A stretch of DNA of 64,000 bases from Antedon mediterranea (taxonomy: Eukaryota; Echinodermata; Crinoidea; Comatulida; Antedonidae). The translations under genes and the position numbers were made by a program. The notes under the pieces are model-generated. The model was not told where the DNA came from. It did no database searches and saw only the letters and a list, made by a program, of their open reading frames with translations. Positions 11,951-24,399 of this stretch are shown here, piece by piece. The stretch is from the NCBI RefSeq assembly GCF_964355755.1, contig NC_092674.1:13953001-14017000 (forward strand), given 5' to 3'. Numbering within the stretch: position 1 is the first letter of the stretch; every line of letters starts with the position of its first letter.

Positions 11951-14366
11951 GTGTCTCAAACCAAAGCAAATTCATCGCTTCAGGCACATAGGATGCCCAC
12001 GCATCAACACAGCTAAGACCAATCTGCCAGACCTGTGCGCTCGTTTTGCCCAAACCATCGATAAAATGCTGAAAGACTGTCCAAAAGCCAACTCTGAAAT
12101 GAGATGGGCTCATATTCGTGATGCCATCTATACCTCTGCCAAAGACATCTTCGGCGTGAAAAAGAGGAAAACCCCTGATTGGTTTGAATCAGGAATTTCT
12201 GCGATGGAGCCAGCTTTAGAGGCAAAGCGTGCAGCGCTAATTGACTACAAAAGAGACCCTTCAGAAAGAACACTAGAGGCTCTTCGTAAAGCTAGAAATA
12301 ACTCTCAAAAAATAGCTCGACAGTGTGCCAACCAATACTGGTTGAACCTCTGTCAAGATATTCAACTTTCTGCTGATCATGGCAACACTGGCGCCATGTA
12401 CGCTGGTATAAAAAAGGCCTTTGGACCTAGTGCAACAAAGATCGCACCATTAAAGACCGCCTCTGGTACCATCATAACTGATCGTGGAAAGCAGATGGAG
12501 AGATGGGTAGATCATTACCAACAACTCTACTGGAGAGAAAACATTGTCACTGACTCAGCCATTGAGTGCATAGATTCTCTCCCCATAATGGAAGAGCTCG
12601 ACAATCCACCTACACTGGCGGAACTAAGCAAGGCCATTGATATCTTGGCTTGTGGTAAAGCCCCAGGAAAGGACGGTATCCCACCAGAGGTCCTCAAGGC
12701 TGGTAAACGCTCCACATTATTACTACAAAACCTACACGAGCTTCTGCTACAATGCTGGGAAGAAGGCTCAGTACCCCAGGATATGCGTGACGCAAACATC
12801 GTTACACTGTATAAGAACAAAGACGATCGCAGCGACTGCAACAACTATCGTGGAATATCCCTTCTTAGCATAGTGGGTAAAGTCTTCGCACGTGTTGTAC
12901 TAACTAGATTACAATCACTTGCAGAACGTGTCTATCCTGAAGCCCAGTGTGGCTTCAGAGCTGGAAGATCAACCATCGACATGATATTCTCAGTGAGACA
13001 ACTGCAAGAAAAATGCCGTGAGCAGAGGCAGCCCCTGTACATTGCCTTCATAGATCTAACGAAAGCCTTCGACCTTGTCAGTAGGAAAGGTCTCTTCTCC
13101 CTACTACAAAGGATCGGATGTCCTCCAAAGCTTCTGGGGATAATCACCTCCTTTCACAAAGACATGCACAGCGTTGTGCAGTATGATGGCTCATCTTCAG
13201 ATCCTTTTCCCATCAAGAGTGGAGTAAAGCAGGGGTGCGTTCTCGCGCCTACACTCTTCGGCATATTCTTTTCCCTGTTACTATCATATGCCTTTCGTCA
13301 GTCAAATGAAGGAGTCTACCTACATACTCGAAGTGACGGAAATCTCTTCAACCTTGCCCGCCTTCGCGCAAAGACCAAGGTGCGACGTCTACTTATTAGA
13401 GAGTTGCTCTTCGCTGATGACGCTGCCATCACAGCCCACAGTGTAGAAGCACTCCAGCGCCTCATTGACTGCTTCTCACATGCATGCGAGGAGTTTGGCC
13501 TTACCATCAGCCTTAAGAAAACGAACGTTCTAAGTCAAGACGCAGCCAATGCTCCTCCTAAGATCAAAATCGGCGATTATACTCTTGAGGTGGTGGAAAA
13601 GTTCATTTACCTTGGTTCCACTGTTTCCAGTAACCTCTCATTTGACGCCGAACTCAACATCAGGATTGGAAAAGCGACATCAGCCATGGCTCGCCTAACA
13701 GATAAGGTTTGGAAAAACCGCATGCTGACTATAAACACCAAGATGAAGATCTACCAGGCTTGTGTCCTAAGCACCTTATTGTACAGCAGTGAATCATGGT
13801 CTCTTTACACCCGCCAAGAGCGCAGATTGAGTTCATTTCATCTGCGCTGCCTGAGAAGGATACTCGGCATCAAATGGCAGGATCATGTCTCAAATAAAAC
13901 CGTTCTAACTCGGGCAAGTTTGCCCAGCATGTACTCACTACTTACCCAGAGACGCCTTCGATGGCTGGGCCATGGAAGGCGCATGGATGACGGAAGAATA
14001 CCAAAGGACTTACTCTATGGTGAGCTTGTCACTGGAACTAGACCTAAAGGAAGGCCCATGTTACGCTTTAAAGACGTATGCGAGCGTGATCTTAAGTCGG
14101 GCAACACAAACGTCACAAACTGGGAGGCTGTTGCCTCCGATCGCAGTATGTGGAGATCCACTATCAAGATGTGTGTCCAAACAAGCGAGAGTAGACGCGA
14201 CAAGAAACGGACGCTACTCAAGAAACGTAGAAAGGAGAGAGCATCCTCTGCTCCAACCGATCAGGAGCCAACGTACATCTGCCCAAAATGTGACAAATCA
14301 TGCCGCTCAAAAATTGGCCTTTTTAGTCACAGCAGGCGCTGTGACCCTGCACCGAATGACGGATAG
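11949..14366 (+). pseudogene. LINE reverse transcriptase with C-terminal CCHC finger
   Basis: The 805-codon frame is open to the stop at 14366. Residues 1-230 form the linker; RT spans roughly 235-560. Motifs include GKAPGKDGIPPEV (236-248), NYRGISLL (299-306), IDLTKAFD with catalytic D at 369, SGVKQGCVLAP (424-433) and FADDAA (488-493) with the catalytic DD. Thumb motifs GSTVSS and RWLGH follow. The C-terminus carries CPKC-x12-H-x3-C (C778, C781, H794, C798). The displayed start is a GTG inside the disrupted junction, so it is not a true initiation site. RT itself has no internal stop or missing catalytic residue. I class it as a pseudogene only because of the frameshift from EN. Confidence 0.92.
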
Positions 14367-14664
14367 AGGGCGCATACCTATTGTCTCTCGAGACAAACGG
14401 CTGCCAATTCAGGCCTACATGCAGAGTACCAGAAGGTACCAGTTCCAGAAACGAATGAAATGACTTCCAATGGGTTTTTGGTGGAATTTGACAATTTCTT
14501 TTTTCATTTTATAAGAGAAAACCTTATTTTTGACGAAAGAGATTAACTTTATTAAAACTACAAAATAACCTATTTAAAGTCTCATTTAATTAATCTTCAT
14601 TTTTCATGTTTTTGGAGGACATAGGCCTACATCTTTAATATTAAGCATTTATTCGATTTTCTTA

Positions 14665-14890
14665 TTACTTAATTAACCGCTTTACGTCATACTGCATAGT
14701 AGGTATTAACTGTCCTTTTTAAATATACATTTTCGACTTACATAGTGCAATGTACTTCATTTCTTGTGTTGTGTTAGGTAGCTAGAATTAAGGATAGTTT
14801 GTCTTGACTGAAAGTTTAATATATTTTGAATTGTATGTTTATCGTAGTAACATTTTTCTGTAATTGTAGTATTGATTTATTAAATTAATT
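14665..14890. repeat. Duplicated intronic block overlapping the transposase-like 3' end
   Basis: This is homologous to 9258-9480. It includes the stop codon (14839-14841) and the final 16 codons of the minus-strand gene. The edge of the inserted element should therefore lie at about 14890, leaving no gene-specific 3' UTR. Confidence 0.75.
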
Positions 14891-17197
14891 CGCATCTCTA
14901 ACTTTGATTCAGAAATTGGCACAAAACTATGATGTGATCTCGTTCCAGCAATAGTTTTAGACAAAGCGTATCTTGTATCCAAGTCATACTTTTCTTTATT
15001 TAATTGAATTTGTTCATCTGTTACAAAGAAAAACTTTATTCCTTGAATATGGTCGCAAACCCATCTGTACATATCATCAGCTTTTAATATTTGGTTGGTC
15101 TCTGTCGCTTGCAAGCTTGCTCTTGCTACCAAACGCTTCGTGGTACCACCTATACCATCACAAGGGCTCTTCCCATGGCTTGTGGCAAAGAAATGCCATT
15201 CTGCATGCAAACCATGATCTTTTTTATGGAAACAAATATTTGTCCAATTTTTATAGTTCTTGTATTGGCTGGCTGCCCCATCGCTAAAATATACAATTTT
15301 CTTTATATGAGGCAAGACATCTTTTAAATGTGAAAGTAAAGTGGTAATGAAAGCATGTACAGTTGATGTTTCATGCTTCAATGAATCCGAGATGACGCAA
15401 GTACTCAGGGATTTTAATTCATCATTTTCTTTGTAATAGATTACAAATGGATGGAGGGTTGCTTGACTATTGTCCCAGTAAAACCCTTGTATGGCATCCT
15501 GAATTAAAAAACTATAATTTTCTGCAAAGTCTAACAAAGCAATGGCAGTGTCATCAGAAAGATCCTCCTTCAGTTTCCGAAGATAAGCAGATTGTGATTT
15601 TGTGATGTAATGATGTTGCCGAAGTCGGTCAAATGCATCAGCTACCTGCTCTATAAATTCAGGTAGTGGAAGTTGGAGCGTAGCAATAGTTGTTCTATCT
15701 GTATTTATCCATTGCTTAAATGTTATCGTTTCTTCGAAATCAATTTCATTTTCAGTAAATGTATTTGACAAATCCTCAACAAGAGCAGACTTTCCTGGAC
15801 ATTTTTCACACACTAGCATCATGCAATCTCTGTTGTCAACACTGCATACGATTTTTGACAGGAGATCTTGGTACTCTAATCGACCAGGAATTGCTGATAC
15901 TAAAAGTTTCACATTTTGATGAATTTGGCACACACATACAGAGTGCATACCTCTGCTATTTACCGATACACACCATTTTGGACGAAGGTCACAAAATTTT
16001 GAGAATCCAATTTTGTCATCTGGGTTTTTTATCTTATATAATTTATACAGTTCTTTTAAATTGATAAGAATCAAGCGTTTTTGCTTTTGCACTTTTACAT
16101 AATTGATTCTAACAGAAACAAATTCTTTTTGTCCTGGGCACATCCTTGAATACTCATCCGACTCATAAAACTCAACCACTCGCTGAACAACTTGTGGAGA
16201 AAGGACCTTTCCTTTTTTGGGTGCAGGTACCGCTAAGATCCCATTGGTCTTTTTTAGTTCCCTGGCGGTTCTAACTATGTAGTGAGACACTTGAAATTCC
16301 TGAACAGTCTTCTTGATGCTCCAACTTGGAGGAGCAAGAGTAAGTAGTATGATTTTTTCTTTTGTTGTTGTTGCTTTTGAACACTTCTCTTTTAGTAGGC
16401 CCACTAGTGTGTCCAAATCTTTGCATTTCTTACATGGCTTATCTTGATCAGATGAACTTAATTCTTCCTGAGGAATGTTAAGAACCTTGGAAACTTTAGC
16501 TTTGGATGCAGATTGAATATCACGCATCTTCCTTTTTCCATAGTCAACCTTCCCCTTTTCCCTAACACGCTTGAATGGTGAGCATCCAAGAGATGATACG
16601 CTAACATTGAGCAAGTCATGCTCATTGTCTGTGTCTACAAAGCTGTCGTCAGTTGTTGAATCTTCCTTACATTCTGATATCTTGATATTTCTGCATGTTG
16701 GGCATAGCTTCTGCCCAGGCTTCACATTAAGCAATTTTGCATCATTTTCTTCGATAACTCGTAGAGACTCTAATATAAAAATGAGATTGAAAATTAGACT
16801 ATTATTGTTAAACTATATTATGATAAAGTTTTAAGTCCTTTAAAAGCAGTGGTATATAATTTTAAAATACTGTACCAAAACTCAAACATTAAAAAAATCA
16901 ATAATAGAAATACTTACTTGTAATAGCTTTCTTGTGCCTTTTGAAAGGATCGCAGCATTGTCTTTGTAGACGTTCATAATATGATATGTACTTCTTCTCA
17001 TGATGATTACATATTGTGTTATCATCCGCAAATTCTACAGCAGTTCTCCACTCTAACAGCACCTTCTTCTCCTTTGACAAATCAGTAGCATTTATCAGAG
17101 CATGAGAACCTCTAAATATTGTATTCAAATGGCAGTCTTCATTTAAAGCTAAACCAATGCTACATGGATTTAAATTCTCACCAGTGTTGGATTCCAT
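14839..17197 (-). CDS. Two-exon transposase-like protein, 736 codons
   Basis: Exon 1 is 17197-16918 (ATG start) and exon 2 is 16769-14839. The 148-nt intron has a GTAAGT donor and a TTATATTAG acceptor, and splicing joins HKKAIT-K-SLRVIEE in frame. Exon 1 ends in a Cys/His patch (CNHH..CCDPFKRHKK). Exon 2 has CPTC (116-119), CKKC (206-209), and a Cys-rich block RPKWCV..HSVCVCQIHQN..CEKCPG (356-420). It then has an RNase-H-like pattern: FYWDN (D526), YFSDGAASQYKN (D590), AEWHFFATSHGK and PCDGIGGTTKR (D631). From memory this belongs to a multicopy family of uncharacterised proteins in marine invertebrates; a DDE/D transposase role is inference. The last 16 residues (from 14889 down) read through duplicated intronic DNA, so the native C-terminus is probably lost. 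Confidence 0.85.
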
Positions 17198-20100
17198 TAT
17201 TGTACCACAATTAAAAAATTACTCTGTTCTGTTGTAGATGGTTGTACTTTGTAGTGTGCAATTAAGAATACTGTGATAATGTACATTCCTCTTACTCTAA
17301 GATTATCAAATTACTTAATCTCCATGGAAGGTCATGATAATATGTAGATGAGCTGATGAATTTATTACCCTGATAAGGAAGGTACAGTAATTTATGATGG
17401 AGATATATAGAATACCTTAAATACCTTTTCTCCACCCAAAGCCACAAAGGGGATGGAGTGTTCTCCGGGTCACACCACACCCATGTATGTGATTTGTGAA
17501 TCATGTGGCTAAATACCATACTTTCAAAAAGCTGCCACACCATGAAGAAGATGAGACACCAAAACAGAATTTAGTCCAGAAGTACATTAGACTTGCATTA
17601 CCAGATGGTGTAAGTTTCATGTCGGTGGGTATATGTTGCCAAGGTCAAAGGTCACTCCGAAAATCTTAGTTTTTTGCCTATTTTCTGTCTGTAACCAACT
17701 TTGGAGCTATGTCAAACATAAATTAAAAGGGTAAATTGTCTATCCTTGCTGTAAGATAACCACATGTGGCTCTACAATACATATGTGCAATATAAAGCTT
17801 TTCTGATTGTTCTTACTTACCATTAAGGGGGTCTAAAAATGAAAATTTATTTGACCGGTACAATAAATTGGGGTTTTCCATAACATATAAATAAAAAAGT
17901 GTATAAGATACAGTTATTTTGAGGCCAGATTTGCATTATATGGTGGGAATTGACCCTAGATACCAATTTTCAGCTTTGTATCTTGATTTTAAAGTGTTAT
18001 AAATCACATTACAAAACGCAAAATATTCAATTACTCAAATTATGTGAATTCTGACGATCATAGTACCCCGTCTTCAATAGGCTATATTTTCAAAACGACT
18101 TTGATTTAAGTGCTAAAACTTTGAATGTGTTCATTATATATATTGAGGTACCTTTAAAAAAAATTTCAGCCAAATCCATGACGTGACCCGTACCAATTTT
18201 TAGAAAATTTGATGATTTGACATGGAATGACCCAATAGAGTTACTGTATATTATATGTTTCATACAAAGGGACACCACCAGACAAGTAAATCCTATCCCT
18301 AGCAAGTAACTTTGATTCAGATGTTGGTCCTTGCAACTTTTATACAGCCTAGATATCCACACGTGAACCGCACTGAAAATGAGTTCGTGAATTAGACGTT
18401 TTACTGTAATATTAAATATGTTTGTTACTAAAACAAGTTTGATCAAATAAATTCTACAATATTAGGGCCTAATAAATCATATTTTTCCTCAGAAATAAGG
18501 GGAATGGCGCTTCTGCACACGTGCCTGTTTGTGAGTGAGAATCAATAATACACTATGATTAATTTTGAGAGGTTCAGGGAAGTTACCATTTACATACTAA
18601 CAACTTGCGTAGGATTAGTGAGATAAGATTGGAACCAATCTCAGTACAAATCCTTTTTTTGTAAAACAATTGCCTTTTTTAAACATCTATAAGAATTATG
18701 GTTGATTGAGCTTATTGAAAACCGGATTGGTAAGTATGAATAATTTTATTTTTGGAAAGATACATTTCAACATTTCCTCATTTATGATGATAATTAGTGA
18801 ACAAGGTAAATAAGCCTATGCGTTTTTTTTAAGTATCTTGGCGGATGTTCGTAAAACACACATTAAAACGTGAGGCAACTTTTAAGACAGAATATTGTTC
18901 TGTTGATAACTATTTTATTATTTGTTTTATAATTATTCTTGTGTCCGAGATGTTTGAGGGGTTTTCATAATTATTAGGTTTGTCTTAATTTCCATCAATC
19001 TTATAAAGAAAGTAATTATATTTAGCTATTTTGATCAGCCTAAATCAGGCAAACTAGGATTTGTATATCTTTCTTAAAATTGAAAATAAACTCTTTTATT
19101 ATCATCCCAATTCAGAGAAAAATTAACAGTGCAAAATCACATTCTTCCACCTTTGTCGAGAAAAGTCGACACGCATACATACTTTTATATACAGATATTT
19201 CGATACCTTCAAAGCCTCTAACGATTTGAAAGACTATGAGGTCAAGGGGTAAATTTGCTTGTAACATATGGAAACCACGCGATTTTTAGCTGTTTGGAAA
19301 TATGTAATATTTTAATTTGTTGTAATTACGATTTGGTAGTAAGTACATATAACCCGTTAATTGATGCTCGAAGAATGTTCACTTTAATGATGATATATTT
19401 AATTTAAGAATTTATCACATGATATTAACATGTTATTACTAGTGACATTAGACAAATCGATATTATAAGTGTTTCAGAAAAGTTATTTATATTGTACTTT
19501 ATTTGTTTATTATTTTTACGCAGTTGTGTTCATTTTTATGAATAAGCAATTCAATGTTATTTTTCTAGTGCAATAAATGGTCACTAAGGCTAATATTAAT
19601 AACCCTAGCTTCTTTTACATTATTTTGTACATTAGTAACAATATCAAAGCAAAGCATGAGCTCTTTTCTTTCTATTAATATCAATAATAACTTGCTAAAC
19701 ACATTTCTTATATTTTTATTATACTCCCGCAGCGATAATAATAAGTAACAAAAAAGAAATTATATCCATGTCAGCATTTATGTGGTTGGGTAGTAGCACA
19801 GCTATCATTTTTATTCTGATGTTTAACGTTGGGAAACATGTAGTGTTAATTCTCACAAGAAGGCATAATAACATAAGACAATTTGGTATAATCATTGCCA
19901 TTATAAATAAACAATATGGTAGTTTACCTCCTAATCAATGATTGTTTTTCATCATGTGCGTCGCGTATTTGTCAGCCGATTGCAAATTCTCGCCAAAACG
20001 CAACGAACAAAATCAAATGAAAACGGGATAAAAACTGGATAAAAATATACCAAAACACACTGTACATATCCATTTAAAAAGTACTCATGAAGTCGTTTGG

Positions 20101-20468
20101 TGATCAATATTGCACATTTAAACATCCGTCAATTGAGTAATGATGCCTCACACAGTACCGTTTTACGGTCTCCGGAAAATCAAAGAATTTTCGATTCTAC
20201 ACTTTTTGTTATACTGCACATTTTAAATGTATAGTAACCAATACGTTCAATGGAGTCAACTAACTGTAAACATCAACAACGGTGTGTTTCTCACAACAAA
20301 ACCTACGTTTTGCATGGGATTGACAACGACGTTTTTTTAAGAGTGCTATTTTTATGCATATTTTAGGTATGTTATTACCGTCGGTTCGCCCTTTCAACTG
20401 AAAATTCATTTTTTTAAATCACACTGAATTATATAGCACCCCTTATTAATAATGTTTGTAACACTTAC
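17198..20468. other. Noncoding stretch upstream of the transposase-like gene
   Basis: No convincing coding sequence is seen. The right border of the element with the transposase-like gene is not identified; I found no inverted partner of its left edge. From about 19930 the sequence enters intronic module 2 (GTCAGCCGATTGCA box, CCAAAACGCAACGAACA box), shared with 43020-43120. Confidence 0.55.
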
Positions 20469-21250
20469 ATTTACCTGAAGATCCAATTTAGAACCTGCCT
20501 TGAGCAAAATACTGCAAACATCTGTGTGGCCATTACATGCAGCAAAATGCAAAGGTGTCCAACCATCCTGAAATATTACAAATAATATTATTATGTTATA
20601 GTATTTTTCACTTTACAACAAACTATTTAATATTGTACTAAAATAAATTAGATGGGATCATGTATAATACTACTTCAATTAAATAATTAAATTTATATAT
20701 TTAAAGTATGATAAATTGTAAAACAATTGCTAACTATAGTTTATTAATATTTGATATTTTCGTAGTAAAGTGCATTACAAACGCATTTGCTTGCATGGTA
20801 TTCTTGTGGATGGTACAGTACGTTTTAAACACTTAATTACGAGATTAACACGGAAACGCTTTTATATCCGATAAGACGTATTTTATATACAATCTTCCAT
20901 TTTAAGATTGTATTGACTTCTGCATTACAAGGTAGTTATTTTATTGTAAGATAGTAAAACGTTAAACGTTGTATAAAGTACATATTTTGTTTCATTACTA
21001 CAATACTTATCAATATAAGTATATGCGAGTTACTTTTTGGTAACTTAAAACCAATTGCCATAAACAGGTTGTTAAATGATACTGGTATGTACTTCTAATT
21101 TATAAAAAAAAAATATTTTAGTTATAAACTGTTAATATTAACTGCCATCTTATTCTTAAATAAACGTTTAATAAGTTTATCCAGTAAGTTAAGATTTGCT
21201 GTCATCTTACTTATATCACTATGAACACACTTATTAAGAAACCAGCAGCA
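19930..21250. repeat. Intronic module 2, copy B
   Basis: This is shared with 42180-43860 and 44358-44480 around exon D: GTCAGCCGATTGCA, the AAAATATACCAAAACACACT box, CACACAGTACCGTTTTACGG, GCACCCCTTATTAA, TTGTTAAATGATAC and the GTTTATCCAGTAAGTT box. The order of the last block differs between copies, implying rearrangement after duplication. Confidence 0.75.
20469..20567 (-). CDS. Ankyrin-repeat exon B (one 33-aa repeat)
   Basis: The 99-nt, phase-0 exon encodes DGWTPLHFAACNGHTDVC to ..LLKAGSKLDLQVN. The acceptor is TTTCAG and the donor GTAAGT. It fits the consensus well (TPLH at 4-7, AA at 9-10, GH at 13-14). It lies in a different intronic context (module 2) from exons A, E and F and is closest to exon D at 43.5 kb. 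The gap to exon A is about 16 kb, filled mostly by the LINE, the transposase-like gene and the foldback. Confidence 0.9.
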
Positions 21251-22605
21251 TTTCATCACATATGATTGATAATTGGATTGGTCTTTCTTAATGTTTTCCT
21301 TTCTTAATCAGGTGTAATCCCTATTGCAGCACAAGCGAATCCACATCGAAATTCGATGCAGTATAATCTGTATAATCCATGCTGTAACATCCATATTTCA
21401 ACCAGAACACTGGGATTACCACATATTAATCATTAAAGATGCCCTGGTATCGTTTAAATCAGATGCAATTGGAATTCCACGGACCTCAACAGCATCCTTG
21501 TATTCCACCCTACCACTGGATCGGTCACTTAGAATTATGCACCTCAACAGCATCCTTGCTCGATCGGTGCTATTAATACTTATTGGGGTATAGGCTGGTT
21601 TATTTTTTGCAGCAACCAGATATCCTCTAATTTGCATAAGTTTAAAATTTTTATCGTTTGACCAAAATCACAAAGTCATCAATATCATCTTGGAATTGAC
21701 TAATATCAGCATTAACCTTTAGTACTTCACCTGAAGTAATCAACATAAAACATAGCGTGACGCACTTTTCAAATCGTGTTCCCAGGTTTCTGCACCGCGT
21801 TAAAATCGCCTAATCGACCAAATATATTGGGATATGCATACAGATATAGTTATGTCAGGAATAGACAATGTAAGTCGCTTATTACGAAGATGCACCTATT
21901 TCACCATGTACAGAACCAACACCTTCCACGCGAATCATTAAAAAAATATTACCAAACTGACAAGCACTCCCTTATTTTTTGTTTTCTGTTGGGTGTTGGG
22001 TGTTGTTGTACAGCAAAGGAAAGTAGTAATATTTAATAATTTAATTGTTTTTAATCTTTCGAGGAAAAAATTCAGTGCACTCATAATTTTTCTCGCGTGT
22101 AGGCCTACACCACGTAAAGTCACGTTATAGAGTATTTATTAACATTCTTCGATTGAGGTTAAATAAATATTATTTTTTATTTACTAATCTTTTAATATGA
22201 TATTTTATTGAATTTTACAATGTTCATACACAAAATATTTTACTAAAAAACGTGATTTTATGTAATTATTTTACCGAAAAATTGAGTAGGCCTAGTTCAT
22301 ACAACTGCCGACTGTGTGAGGGGCAACATGTTTACGTCATTTCTGGCTAAAAACGATCACTTTCGGTGATGTTTTATATTTTGGAATAATAGAATATTTA
22401 TATAATAATACAAGCAAGATTTTCATAATTATTTCTTTAATTATAATATTTAATAATATATATATACTAAAAACCATGATATATAAACTTTTGAATGTAC
22501 ATCGTTATCACTAATATAAATAGAACGAGCACCGGCGAAAGTTAGCATTTGGCGTTCGATAAAAAATAATGTTTTTCTGGTGGCGGCTCAACTTGTCGGC
22601 GGCTC
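21251..22605. other. Noncoding stretch
   Basis: No gene is seen. Positions 21830-21920 (TATGTCAGGAATAGACA box, TTTCACCATG) resemble 30005-30090, another duplicated intronic piece. Confidence 0.55.
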
Positions 22606-22609
22606 AACT

Positions 22610-23262
22610 TGGCCTAATCCCCTAGGGCCTAGGCTAGGCCTTGGCCTATCCGGGCCTAGGCATATCTAATCGAGTATGAGATAGTACTACTGCAGTACCA
22701 TTTATTACAGGCCTATAATAAGAATACATTTAAAAAAACAATATAAATTATACAAAATCAAGCAAACATTTTTTTATAAAAGTTACATAATAATATTAAT
22801 TGCTTATGGGCTTTATATATCTTATCTTGTTGCAAATGTTCATTTTCGCGACGTTTCTACCGACAAATAGAACAGAAGAATGTCGGTTTCTTTGAAATGC
22901 TGATTGTTTATTGCACGTCCATAAATCAAAGTATTATATTTTGATATGAGTTGTAAACTCCCTGATTAGAACATTATGATATTGAAACTACTGTGCATTT
23001 GTAAAGTATGTACAACATCGTATTCGTAAAGTGGGCTAAAACACAGTAGTAAATACATACAAATGTTATTGTCCGGCTTTATTTCACTATACGGTTATAC
23101 ACATTATGTCATAACTCTTGTCGCTCATTGGTTGCTTGCGGATAAAAACGTCGTAACGCAACAATTGTTAGGTCATCGGTTTCATTAAAATCAGCCTTTC
23201 TTACGACAAATCGACGTAGTCGCAACAAAAGTGATGTTCTTACGTCGAAAGGAAACCAGGCT
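22610..23262 (-). mobile_element. Truncated Harbinger-like TIR element
   Basis: This is an inverted relative of 32883-33700. Its right end GGAAACCAGGCT at 23251-23262 followed by TAA corresponds to the AGGCTGGTTTCC terminus of the complete copy. Shared internal blocks include TTACGACAAATCGACGTAGT, the GTTTATTGCACGTCCATAAA box and AGGCCTATAATAAGAAT. Homology ends near 22610 in AGGCCTA-rich DNA, so one terminus is missing. No coding sequence is present. Confidence 0.75.
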
Positions 23263-23283
23263 TAACATAAAAAAAAACTTTAT

Positions 23284-24053
23284 TAACCACTAACGTAACC
23301 AAATTTAACCACTAGCGTAACAACAGTAGAAATGTTAAGACATTTTTGACAATTTTTGTTTGAAAGTTAGAAATCTAGGACTCACATCCAGTAAAATTTG
23401 TCTGTACCTCAACTATCAATTGTTGGTTAAACAATGGTGTTAAATTTAATTAGCTTAAAACATTTGTTTTCTGTCCTTCAAAATTTTATACTTGAAATGT
23501 AAATTCCAATCTTACAAATTCAGCCTATTTTTACTATTTTGAATCGTATGTTTGTCTGTGTGAGTGCACTTTCGGCTATCAATACTGTAACCGTAAGACA
23601 CACTAATTTCCGTATGAAAAAGCCGTGGCATTTCCATACTTGTCTGTCTGTTTTTCTAACAATACTCTTACTTTCAATGACGTAGGTAGACAAGTGTATG
23701 CTTTGATTATGCTTTTCTGTCAATTTATTTATATTCAACAATACATTTTATATTAAATTACTAGTCTAAAGGCTAAAAATGAGAAAATAACAAAAGGACA
23801 GATAATCATAGACACGAAAGAGGTTCAATATCAATAAATTTGAGGAAATAAATCATGTTGAAAGAAAAAATGAGAATTTACTGATTGACGGACACTAAGA
23901 CAATTTTTATAGGAAAATCAGGCTAAACTGTTTTATATATGTCAAAATATTGCTACTACTTATTGCGTTTGAGGTTAATGTTACATTAGTTGTTGATGTT
24001 TGTTACGTTAGTGGTTAATGTTACATTAGTGATTGATTGTTACGTTAGTGGGT
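23284..24053. repeat. Short-armed inverted repeat with CGTTAGTGG boxes
   Basis: The left arm has AACCACTAACGTAAC and AACCACTAGCGTAAC. The right arm has GTTACGTTAGTGG twice plus related TTACATTAGT words (23978-24053). The interior (about 650 bp) has no credible gene. It may be a small foldback or MITE, but target duplications are not evident. Confidence 0.5.
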
Positions 24054-24263
24054 GATGCAATACCAAGATGGTTAAAGTTTGCACAACACACAACCACACA
24101 GTTTTATTTGTCTTTAGTGTATATATGAATTTGTGTGCAAACAGTAAAATAGAATAATGTCTAATGGAGTCCATCACAAAATAACAAGTTAATACAGATG
24201 ATAACGAATGATTACGAACACAGAAACCTCAAAAACAGCGACGACGAGAGACCCGAAGCACAG

Positions 24264-24299
24264 GGTCTCTGTTTTCGAGATCTGTTTAAAACAGAGACC
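24264..24299. repeat. 12-bp hairpin
   Basis: GGTCTCTGTTTT (24264-24275) is the exact inverse of AAAACAGAGACC (24288-24299), with a 12-nt loop. The GAGACC/GGTCTC wording recalls the terminal repeats of the MITE at 52.5-52.9 kb. Confidence 0.6.
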
Positions 24300-24399
24300 T
24301 CAACACAATCTTCTCAATATTAGGCTATAATAGTAGGCCTGTTAAGTGACCCAATCCTTCAAATTGTGATAACATTCTGAAACTTTGCACAGTTATCCA

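Larger units (their letters stand above)
10330..14470 (+). mobile_element. LINE with EN, RT and C-terminal zinc finger
   Basis: This is a GC-richer insertion in module 3. Its left border is near 10330, where homology to 31900 stops. It has a roughly 850-bp 5' region without a convincing ORF, an endonuclease frame (11182-11950), an RT frame (11949-14366) and a short 3' region; the 3' border is not fixed. Base and codon use differ clearly from the AT-rich surroundings. The single EN plus RT polyprotein with a terminal CCHC finger resembles a common metazoan LINE group near RTE or I-type elements, but I cannot place the clade by eye. It looks young relative to the other LINE fragments here. Confidence 0.85.

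Noticed and set aside
12013-14221. Several 60-105 codon frames on the minus strand and the frame at 13972-14463
   Set aside because: They are antisense or alternate-frame shadows of the LINE reverse transcriptase.
18090-18446. 118-codon minus-strand frame, together with other frames of 60-120 codons in 17.2-23.7 kb
   Set aside because: They have AT-rich low-complexity composition, no recognised motifs and no splice-consistent context.
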